From Oscillatoria sp. HE19RPO (GTDB lineage: Bacteria > Cyanobacteriota > Cyanobacteriia > Cyanobacteriales > Laspinemataceae), in assembly GCF_024220515.1 (NCBI RefSeq), contig NZ_JAMXOT010000043.1, forward strand, positions 1 to 50,076: a stretch of DNA of 50,076 bases, written 5' to 3'. The notes beneath the pieces were generated by a model. The model did no database searches and was not told the DNA's origin. It saw only the letters and a list, made by a program, of their open reading frames with translations. Of this stretch, positions 43,239 through 50,076 are shown one piece after another; positions within the stretch are counted from its first letter, which is position 1, and the number at the start of each line of letters is the position of its first letter. The position numbers and the translations under genes were made by a program.

Positions 43239-45563
43239 TCAAGATAATTTGTACAGGATTAATGTTCCAGAGGTTAAGATTAACACAAATACAGAAGGAA
43301 TTAAAGGAATCCAGCCTCCTTGTAGAAATAGGACCCAGCAAACACCACCTAAAATGAATATCATCGTCATCGTTGCCAATCCTAGGGTTAACGGATGTCG
43401 CAATTTCCAGACTAACAAACCTCCCATTAAAGACCAAGACCCAATCCATAAACTTTCTGTCCAATCAGACCACCACCAAAATAGTGGTCTGCCATCTAAA
43501 ACTGCACTGATAATATGACTAATTTTATGGGCTTGAATTTCTACCCCTGACATATTTTGGGTGCGGTGATTTATGAAAGGAGTGGAATGCTTATCCGTAT
43601 GAATAGCCCCAATCAAAACAATTCTATCTTTAATCAAATTCTCTAACCTCTCTTCTTCTAATCCTTCTAACAAATTTTTTAGGGAAATTTGTTCAAATTC
43701 TGCATTTCTATAATTTAATAAAATTTGATATCCTCCTTCTGCGGAATTCAACGGTAATTGGTATCCGCCAGCATTATACCGGATTCTCGGGAATAAGACT
43801 CCATTTACTGCTCGTTGTTTATCAGGAAAAGTCGTGAGCAAAGAACTTTGATTGAGAATTTTTTGTAAATACTGTAATGCAACCCGGAGACTTAGAGAAA
43901 ACCCGGTTGAACATCGATCGGTTGATTGAGCACCGAGGAGTTGCCGACGAATTCGCATATCTGGGTCAAAAGGCATATCGGAGAATCCCACACTGTCGGG
44001 CTGAATAAAACTATCATTGATTCTCAGCGAGCGATTATTAACCTCAGAATCACCCAGCCTACAGACTCCTATCATTTTTTTTTCCTTCACTAAATTTTCT
44101 ACAGCTTGTGATAATTCCAAGTTTTGAAATCGATGTTCTTGATAAATATCCAGAGCAATTAACTGGGGTTGATAAGGAATAATTTTATTTAGAATTTTTT
44201 GAAATGCTTCTTCGGACAAAGAATATCGCGGAGTAAATTCTTTTTCATAATATTGGTAGTCCAGATCCTCATCATTAATTGTAATAATTGAAATGCGCGA
44301 ATCTACGATTTCTGGAGGTCTTTGTCTCAAGAATAAGTCATAAACTGCAACTTCTGAGGAGTGGAATAGGCCCAAAATCCGAGCTATAACAACAATAAAT
44401 GTACAAAATAAACTGCTTATACTCGCTTGTTTTAATGAAATTTTATTATGTAAGTCACGCCATGTTGGGGGAATATATGCTGGATTTTGACAAACGACGG
44501 GCAACCAATTTAAAGAAGGATATTCAGTCTGCAACTCTTCGGCAATCCGCTCTTTTGCTCGACGAACTGCGACATACATCGGACGCCCATGATCAGCATA
44601 TTCTAGTAAAAAGTATTCCAGAAATTTTTGGGCAGCCCCATCAGGAATGGGTTCACGCATAGCGATGACAACGGGAATACTAAAGTCGGTTACCAGTTCA
44701 TAAGCGACTTCTAATCCCACACAGGAATTTAAAAAGGCAATTTTTAAGCCCTGATCAACAATGGCTGTTTTTAAAGTATTTTTAAACTCAGAGGGAGTTA
44801 AGTATTCGCTTGAGTTCAGATAAATTTTACCTTTTTGGGAGTTTTTATCTCGGTCTCCATGTCCGGCAAAAAAGAAAATATCCCAGGATTTGTCCCATAA
44901 CAAATTTCTGAGATTGTCCACACTGGGTTTGTGGATCAGAGTGGGTTGAGCCCCAACAGATTTTAAGCGCTCGATTTGTTCTCGATCCGGTTTGGTATTA
45001 ATATTCTCATCGCTGCCAAAAATTGATAAAATTCTGACATTTGTTCTGGGAGTGACTTTAATCGGTTTTTCACCATATTTGGCATCGAAGGAGCTAAAAA
45101 CTACTTCTGCATTAGAATAAGTGTCAAAAAAATCCCAGGCAGACCAAGGAATTTGCCAGAGTTTATAATCAGTGGTTTTAATTAGAAATCTTATGTTTTC
45201 TTCGGGGCTTAAATGAGTGCGAATTCTATCTTCAATTTTTCTGAATCCTGGAGCATCTAGCCATTGGTTGATTTCCTGTTCTAGGTTTTGGGAGAGTTGT
45301 TGACATTTGGCTAAAGAGACATTTGAATTATTCTCTATGTCTAAAAACCGAAATTCTCTCCCTCGATAAATCTGTTCGAGTTGTTCGTAATTATCCTGCC
45401 AGGTTTGATAACATTCGTAAATCTCGGCGGCTGGAGGGAGTTTTCCCCAAAGGCCTTCGATGAGGACTTTGCCATCCCGTTGTTCTTCGGAAATCTCAAT
45501 TAACTCGACTTTATAGCCGGAGGAAATTTCTCCCTCTAATGACAGTTTGACTAATTTTGCCAT
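43239..45563 (-). CDS. CHAT protease fused to a CHASE2 sensor domain
   Basis: 774 aa. The N-terminal part (WGKLPPAAEIYECYQTWQDN) and CHAT domain (about residues 170-370, His in DIFFFAGHGDRD, Cys in IAFLNSCVGLEVA) parallel the protease at 15736-17559, including REPIPDGAAQKFLEYFLLEY. After one hydrophobic segment (ISSLFCTFIVVIARILGLF) comes a CHASE2 domain (about 405-690; VYDLFLRQRPP, IALDIYQEHRF, DRIVLIGAIHTDKHSTPF) and then three membrane helices at the C-terminus. CHASE2 is an extracytoplasmic sensor module, so an external signal may control the cytoplasmic CHAT protease. It lies 39 bp after the DUF1822 gene in the operon. Confidence 0.9.
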   Translation of the reverse strand: MAKLVKLSLEGEISSGYKVELIEISEEQRDGKVLIEGLWGKLPPAAEIYECYQTWQDNYEQLEQIYRGREFRFLDIENNSNVSLAKCQQLSQNLEQEINQWLDAPGFRKIEDRIRTHLSPEENIRFLIKTTDYKLWQIPWSAWDFFDTYSNAEVVFSSFDAKYGEKPIKVTPRTNVRILSIFGSDENINTKPDREQIERLKSVGAQPTLIHKPSVDNLRNLLWDKSWDIFFFAGHGDRDKNSQKGKIYLNSSEYLTPSEFKNTLKTAIVDQGLKIAFLNSCVGLEVAYELVTDFSIPVVIAMREPIPDGAAQKFLEYFLLEYADHGRPMYVAVRRAKERIAEELQTEYPSLNWLPVVCQNPAYIPPTWRDLHNKISLKQASISSLFCTFIVVIARILGLFHSSEVAVYDLFLRQRPPEIVDSRISIITINDEDLDYQYYEKEFTPRYSLSEEAFQKILNKIIPYQPQLIALDIYQEHRFQNLELSQAVENLVKEKKMIGVCRLGDSEVNNRSLRINDSFIQPDSVGFSDMPFDPDMRIRRQLLGAQSTDRCSTGFSLSLRVALQYLQKILNQSSLLTTFPDKQRAVNGVLFPRIRYNAGGYQLPLNSAEGGYQILLNYRNAEFEQISLKNLLEGLEEERLENLIKDRIVLIGAIHTDKHSTPFINHRTQNMSGVEIQAHKISHIISAVLDGRPLFWWWSDWTESLWIGSWSLMGGLLVWKLRHPLTLGLATMTMIFILGGVCWVLFLQGGWIPLIPSVFVLILTSGTLILYKLS

Positions 45564-45602
45564 CCTTCTAGTCCTCTTAATGTTTCCTCAACGGTTAGAT
45601 GC

Positions 45603-46814
45603 TTAAATGGTAAAATATTCGAGAATTGTCTGGTTGCCTAGACTGATGCTGAGAACAAACTCGGTCCCAGGTGAGCTACAAAAGGGTTGGGGGAATTGGA
45701 GAATATTGGTCTCGGTTTCCGATCGCACTTCAACTTGAGTGGTGCCCTCGTCGTCTAATAAGGCAAGTTTTAAATTGGGTGATAAGCATTTGGTCCGATC
45801 GCCCGGATTAAAGGGCCGCAGTTGGGGTGAAATCCACAAGTTGCCTTCCGTATCCTCCATTAAATCAATCACCAGGGCGATCGCCTCCTCACCTAACTCC
45901 AATTGTTTCACCCGACTCACCATCGCTTTCGGTTCTACAGGGGCACGTCGGAATGTTCCCGCTAATTGGGACCCGCCAAAAACCTCTTGATAAAGTTGCC
46001 AACCGATCGCAATCAGTTCCGTGGCGATCGCACTCCCTTGTACCTGGAACCATTGGGTTAAAGCAGGAGGTTTGACTCGCTGCTGATACAGTTCTTTGCG
46101 CCAGGTTTCGTTTGCCATGATTCCCCCCCATTGGGCAAAGGGAAGTTGCAGTCGCAGTCGTGGCGATCGCAATGCTGCTGGGGACAACCCTCTCACTGCA
46201 TCTTTAACCGTAGTATAGGACATCGGGGGCAACGGAGAAACGGGTTTAGCTTGATGAATCCCCAGAGTTTCCCAGAGGAGAGTTAAATCTTGATGCCAAT
46301 CCTCTGGTGATAAAGCATAAAGGCGACTACTGCGGGTATAGGTTGCCCGGTTTTCCAACTCTACATCCGTCACAAACCCTCGCACACAAATCCAGCAGTT
46401 TTCTTCGTCTTCATCCAAATTGACTTGAATTGACAGATAATAATCTGCCCGCAATTCAGGAATATCAATCCACTCCCGAGGCACGATTAAATCATCGGGA
46501 TTCAAGGTTTGACTGGGAATCAACACCAGTCGATTGTTTCCCAAGGCAAGGGGCACTCCCTCTATAAATTCCCAAAGACTTTCTAAGTGTTTGACATAGG
46601 GTTCCACGAACTGAAAATTCTGCTCAAATCGTTCCGAAAACCAACTCATAAATCCCTGGAAGCATAAGTGTCCGAGATAGGCTTGATTTCGAGCAAGGGG
46701 GTTAGAATGGCATCGAGATTTTTGCCATGCTTGATCCTGCATTTCCAACGATAGATTAAAATACAGTTCATCGGGAGCAATGGGGGGAATAGGATGGGTC
46801 ACATTGGCATTCAT
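45603..46814 (-). CDS. DUF1822 family protein (second copy)
   Basis: A 403-aa soluble protein, longer than the 302-aa relative at 14799. Typical parts are LARNQAYLGHLCFQGFMSWF, the RLVLIPSQTLNPDDLIVPRE stretch, a PRLRLQLPFAQWGGIM segment, and a C-terminal beta-rich domain (LVIDLMEDTEGNLWISPQLR, FVLSISLGNQTILEYF). No catalytic residues are evident and the function is unknown. It sits between the 713-aa sigma-like gene (25-bp gap) and the CHAT-CHASE2 gene (39-bp gap), the same order as in the operon at 14-17 kb. Members of the pair are strongly diverged, so this is not a recent duplication. Confidence 0.82.
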   Translation of the reverse strand: MNANVTHPIPPIAPDELYFNLSLEMQDQAWQKSRCHSNPLARNQAYLGHLCFQGFMSWFSERFEQNFQFVEPYVKHLESLWEFIEGVPLALGNNRLVLIPSQTLNPDDLIVPREWIDIPELRADYYLSIQVNLDEDEENCWICVRGFVTDVELENRATYTRSSRLYALSPEDWHQDLTLLWETLGIHQAKPVSPLPPMSYTTVKDAVRGLSPAALRSPRLRLQLPFAQWGGIMANETWRKELYQQRVKPPALTQWFQVQGSAIATELIAIGWQLYQEVFGGSQLAGTFRRAPVEPKAMVSRVKQLELGEEAIALVIDLMEDTEGNLWISPQLRPFNPGDRTKCLSPNLKLALLDDEGTTQVEVRSETETNILQFPQPFCSSPGTEFVLSISLGNQTILEYFTI

Positions 46815-46839
46815 GTCAGTTTTTCCTTATTTGAAAAGA

Positions 46840-48981
46840 TTAAAACCATTTTTTCAGAACTTTCTCTAAATCCCCCTCGGTGAGGGAGACTGCTAACTGT
46901 TGTTGGCACCAATACTGGATAGCCTCTAAAAATAGCCCTTCCGCTTGAGAGAGTTGGTTGACCACCTCCTCAACGGTAACGTGATAGCCAACACTCAGGC
47001 GACTGGCGATTTTTCGAGGTTTCAACCCTTGTTGATAATACAGTATCAAAAGTTGATACTCCTCGGGATACCGGGTGGGAAATCGGGGCAGAACTTGGGT
47101 TTGATAATGAGATTTTAACCAAGTTTTGACCGTGGTGGTGAGCAATTCTGTGAGTTTGAGGTGCAAAATTATCTGCAATTCTTTCAGGGATGCCGTAAGC
47201 TGACAAGTCAGCTCATTTGCAGTACAGTTTAACTTTTGAGTGACCTCTTCCTGAGATAATTGGGTGCCATAGACATATCGGATGATTTTTTGCTGTTGCT
47301 CGGTTAAAGTGGCAACCCCTTCTAATATTTTATCAGAAAGTAGGTTAGGGGAATGAATGGAATCTTGATAAGATTGTCTGATAAGTTTGTCGGTGGATCT
47401 CTCCAACCACAAGGCGATACAAAGCACTCTTCGTAAGGGATGTTTTGCTAGGTCTATGGCCTGCTCTACTTCCCCAGTTTTGAGCTTATGTTCCGAGGCT
47501 ATTTGAAAAAAGTTTTTCTGCTTCTGATAGTGCTTTTCTAACAGAGTGCGTTCGGGCTTGGATAGCGATTTAGCCAGAGTCTCTATCAGAAATTTCTGGA
47601 TTTTGTTTGAAAATTTTGGATGAGAATATCCTCCCGATAACCACTGCTCTAAATCATGATTGATTTGTTCTAAACTGATGCCTTTTTTATCGGATAACCA
47701 CTGGCAGAATAAGGAAAGTAGGCTCTCGATATAGTCAGACTCTCGGCGGGAAATTTGGCTTTGATGAACTCCAAAAATTTGCCCTACATCTTGTTGGCTG
47801 AGTCCCATGCCATAGCGCAGGGGTAAAAGTTTGACGATATAATCGGGTTTTTCTCCCTGAGCGATCGCCTGGGTAAACCTGGAGTTGAGTTGCTCCAAGT
47901 TGTTAGTCAAAATCTCCTGAACATTTCCCAATAAATCTGAGGGATTTGAGGAAGAAGTCGGCGAAACAACTGACTTTTGAAGACTGAGGTGATCTAATAC
48001 ATCGGGATTGTTAATATTGACTTCATCAAGCAGAGCACTGTTTCGCAAGGCTTGGACTGATTCCTGCATCCACTGGGCGATCTGTTCTGGGCTTCTGGTG
48101 GTATCTTGAAATACTGCCAAAGGGACTCCCGTTAATTCTTTTTCTTGATTGTAGTACCGCGAAACTTCGGCAAAATCTTCCCGGTGAGGATTCGGCCATC
48201 GATCGCCTTTTTTGCGACGGGGATGGTTGACTCGGTTCTCTTTATAAACCGACTTAAAATAATCCCAAGCAAAAATATATCGTTCAATCAGTACATCGGA
48301 AATTCCTTGGGTTTGTAAAGATTGTCTTAATTCGCTTTCTTTAGCCATACAGAGCAGCCTCCAATCTGATGCTCGGGAAATGCCAAACTGTTCCAGTACC
48401 TCTAAAATCTTGTACTCAAAAGCCCGTTTAAAATAGAATTCGATAGAAACTTTTCCCTGGTTTTCTTGGGCGGCACGGAGAAAGTTTTCAACAATCTTAA
48501 TAATTTCATGGGGGTTGTTGATAATATCTTGAACTTGAAAAAACCAGTGTTCCCAGGTATAATTTTTCAGCCGCTTCCAGCTTTTAGCTGTTTTTTCCAC
48601 GGCTCGGTAAGCGGGTTCATCGAGATAAGCACAGAGTAGGGGGTAGAGTTCATATTTTTTGCTCAAGCCCTTTGCCCTTTGCCTCGGCTGTCCCGAATAA
48701 ACCCCAGCTAATTGCTCTGCCTGCCAGAGTTGAGCTAAATAAATAACAAATCCATTCCAATCTTCCGGTTCACCCTCGGGTTTATAGAGATTTGGGATAG
48801 AATCATCGGTTTTTTTGATGTATTCCAAAGCACGATGAGCATCAGTCTTGACTACCCATTGGGGCTGATACTTGTTATGGTAAAAGCCAATTTCTAGGCT
48901 AGTGGTTAGTTTCTCGTCGAGAGAAGTGCGGCAGCGGACGTGAGGTAGAATAGGCATCGTCTTGATTTTCCCTGAACTCAT
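46840..48981 (-). CDS. Large sigma-like / multi-HTH regulatory protein
   Basis: 713 aa, far longer than ordinary ECF sigma factors. The N-terminal 260 residues are helical without a named domain (LEYIKKTDDSIPNLYKP, WDYFKSVYKENR). At least four helix-turn-helix-like stretches follow: LRYGMGLSQQDVGQIFGVHQ, SEHKLKTGEVEQAIDLAKHP, the sigma-4-like LTEQQQKIIRYVYGTQLSQE with KLNCTANELTCQLTASLKEL, and YYQQGLKPRKIASRLSVGYH. It takes the position held by the 212-aa sigma-like gene in the other CHAT operon, so I infer an analogous role. Polymerase binding is unproven. An in-frame ATG 8 codons downstream is an alternative start. Confidence 0.65.
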   Translation of the reverse strand: MSSGKIKTMPILPHVRCRTSLDEKLTTSLEIGFYHNKYQPQWVVKTDAHRALEYIKKTDDSIPNLYKPEGEPEDWNGFVIYLAQLWQAEQLAGVYSGQPRQRAKGLSKKYELYPLLCAYLDEPAYRAVEKTAKSWKRLKNYTWEHWFFQVQDIINNPHEIIKIVENFLRAAQENQGKVSIEFYFKRAFEYKILEVLEQFGISRASDWRLLCMAKESELRQSLQTQGISDVLIERYIFAWDYFKSVYKENRVNHPRRKKGDRWPNPHREDFAEVSRYYNQEKELTGVPLAVFQDTTRSPEQIAQWMQESVQALRNSALLDEVNINNPDVLDHLSLQKSVVSPTSSSNPSDLLGNVQEILTNNLEQLNSRFTQAIAQGEKPDYIVKLLPLRYGMGLSQQDVGQIFGVHQSQISRRESDYIESLLSLFCQWLSDKKGISLEQINHDLEQWLSGGYSHPKFSNKIQKFLIETLAKSLSKPERTLLEKHYQKQKNFFQIASEHKLKTGEVEQAIDLAKHPLRRVLCIALWLERSTDKLIRQSYQDSIHSPNLLSDKILEGVATLTEQQQKIIRYVYGTQLSQEEVTQKLNCTANELTCQLTASLKELQIILHLKLTELLTTTVKTWLKSHYQTQVLPRFPTRYPEEYQLLILYYQQGLKPRKIASRLSVGYHVTVEEVVNQLSQAEGLFLEAIQYWCQQQLAVSLTEGDLEKVLKKWF

Positions 48982-49067
48982 AAATTAATTTGAGTAGAGA
49001 CCCTGACGAACAGTATAATGCACAAGTGAGCGATATAGAAATAGAGGAGAGAGAGGAACCACTGGAG

Positions 49068-49628
49068 TTAACCCATCGATTGTTTGATTTTTGGATGGGA
49101 ATGATGGGTAGCGATCGCTTGCTCTAATTCATTCAAAAATCCCGTTGGCATTTTTTCTTGTAGCATCAGCAAGACTTGCTCTCCCCGTTGACATTGCACC
49201 GGGTCAACTCCCGTCGCCATCACCGATTTGAGTCGCGGCAAGGCATCTTGAATCAGTTGGACTAAACCACTCATGCAGCGGTAAAACTGTCCTGATTCGA
49301 GTTCTGCATCTTCTAGAGGTAATTCAATGCCAGCGCGAACTTCTCCCCCCAGAGCATCGTACTCCCACCTGAGCATTTTCGTTTCCCAGGACAGGGAAAG
49401 CAGGGTACTCAATACCAACTCTCGATAAGGATGCCGGTAAAAATGGAGGAGACGCGGCACATAAATTCGGCAAAATCTGCCTTGTTCCTTTAACTCGATC
49501 ACAATCTGCAAGGGATTGACAACTTCTGAACGAACCGCTGTAATAATTCGCAAATTCGCCCGATCGACTATGTAGTTCCAGTTCCAGGCGTCAAGGTACG
49601 CCTCTATCCGGGCCAGGGTGGTTCCCAT
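49068..49628 (-). CDS. YbjN-like domain protein
   Basis: 186 aa. The alternating beta/helix pattern (RIEAYLDAWNWNYIVDRA; IVIELKEQGRFCRIYVPRLL; LSLSWETKMLRWEYDALGGE; VRAGIELPLEDAELESGQFY) matches the YbjN/type III secretion chaperone-like fold in its cyanobacterial form. No catalytic motif is visible. It may be a chaperone or adaptor. It is the first gene of the minus-strand operon, 86 bp before the sigma-like gene, and the start ATG is at 49628. Confidence 0.7.
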   Translation of the reverse strand: MGTTLARIEAYLDAWNWNYIVDRANLRIITAVRSEVVNPLQIVIELKEQGRFCRIYVPRLLHFYRHPYRELVLSTLLSLSWETKMLRWEYDALGGEVRAGIELPLEDAELESGQFYRCMSGLVQLIQDALPRLKSVMATGVDPVQCQRGEQVLLMLQEKMPTGFLNELEQAIATHHSHPKIKQSMG

Positions 49629-50038
49629 CTGATTCTTTCCTAAATCGCCTACATCTGTGTAGTGGGAAAAAAATCAAAAAGTTATGCACGCCTTGGGGAG
49701 ATTCGTCCCAACTCCTTGCCGGTCAAAGATTTGGGGCAATTCAATCCCTAGGAATAGTCAAATTGCCAAGCTGCAACTCACACAAAAGAGAGGTCCCGCA
49801 GGCAGATCAAACTCCGGAAATCAGCTCAAATTCAACCTACATTACACATTCCGCAGGTTAGATAAGGTACTAACGAATTTAGGAGCGTTGAGTCTCTATC
49901 AAAAGATTCCACCTACTTTTTACTAAAACTGACACTCAATCAGTCGCCCAAATCTTTTCTCACAGGTGTAAGAGCATAAGGGGATTGCAAAATATAAATC
50001 CTTCAAACGCTCAACTGAAAGGAAGGTATCTGTAGGGG
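49629..50038. other. Right-edge intergenic region
   Basis: It should contain the promoter of the 49628-42385 operon. An 80-codon plus-strand frame (49684-49926) has biased composition and no ribosome-binding site and is not called. No RNA gene seen. Confidence 0.45.
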
Positions 50039-50076
50039 CGCAATGCTTGCGCCCTCCGGAGGGCGCAAGCATTGCG
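50039..50076. repeat. Perfect 38-bp palindrome at the window edge
   Basis: cgcaatgcttgcgccctcc and its exact complement abut with no loop, preceded by tgtagggg. It is likely part of a longer dispersed 'gtaggggcgcaagcattgcg' repeat cut by the window end. Confidence 0.9.

Noticed and set aside
49684-49926. 80-codon plus-strand frame near the right edge
   Set aside because: Biased composition, no ribosome-binding site, overlaps the expected promoter region of the minus-strand operon.

Overview
The window looks like chromosome from a filamentous, non-heterocystous cyanobacterium of the Oscillatoria/Laspinema kind. The grounds are very frequent HIP1 octamers (GCGATCGC), an SbtA/SbtB bicarbonate uptake pair, cyanobacterial families of unknown function (DUF1822, DUF928, YbjN-like), CHAT proteases, two-partner-secretion proteins, and many small palindromic repeats and MITE-like elements. 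The genus is inference. I saw no tRNA, rRNA or CRISPR array.

Layout. 1-487: two facing arrays built from one repeat core (32-bp and 56-bp units). 500-2428 (minus): precorrin-6A reductase cobK, a SAM methyltransferase, a 60-aa membrane protein. 3154-5694: a mannose-1-phosphate guanylyltransferase/phosphomannomutase-like fusion with a good terminator. 6088-6618: ssb. 6884-8712: a type II restriction-modification pair of the ApaLI kind. 9243-12514: a bicarbonate-uptake island with sbtA (minus) and sbtB (plus) pointing away from each other, a Tat-signal remnant between them, and a small membrane protein downstream. 12704-13385: a decayed IS1-family transposase.

14137-17559: sigma-like / DUF1822 / CHAT operon. 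18192-19556 (minus) and 20229-31604 (plus): a CAP-RTX protein and a 3,791-aa modular subtilase, divergent across a 670-bp region holding three PhoB-type direct-repeat boxes. The subtilase has about 16 copies of a roughly 20-aa FGLSNRIRW repeat between its catalytic Asp and His. 31905-32663: a PpiC-type isomerase. 32746-34814: a DUF4351 gene and its tandem copy, the copy broken by a 119-bp MITE.

35216-42000: a single-chain fusion of a TpsA exoprotein with its TpsB transporter, followed by a TPR-CHAT gene split by an in-frame TAA. 42385-49628 (minus): a second operon reading YbjN-like / 713-aa sigma-like / DUF1822 / CHAT-CHASE2 / DUF928. 50039-50076 is a perfect 38-bp palindrome at the window edge.

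How the genes may work together. From 14 kb on, most genes encode proteases or secreted and surface proteins. Three CHAT proteases, two of them preceded by DUF1822 and a sigma-like protein, lie around a TPS exoprotein and a giant lectin- and propeller-bearing subtilase. This looks like an uncharacterised regulated protease and cell-surface system. The repeat-interrupted subtilase and the recurring sigma-like/DUF1822/CHAT module are the best candidates for something undescribed.
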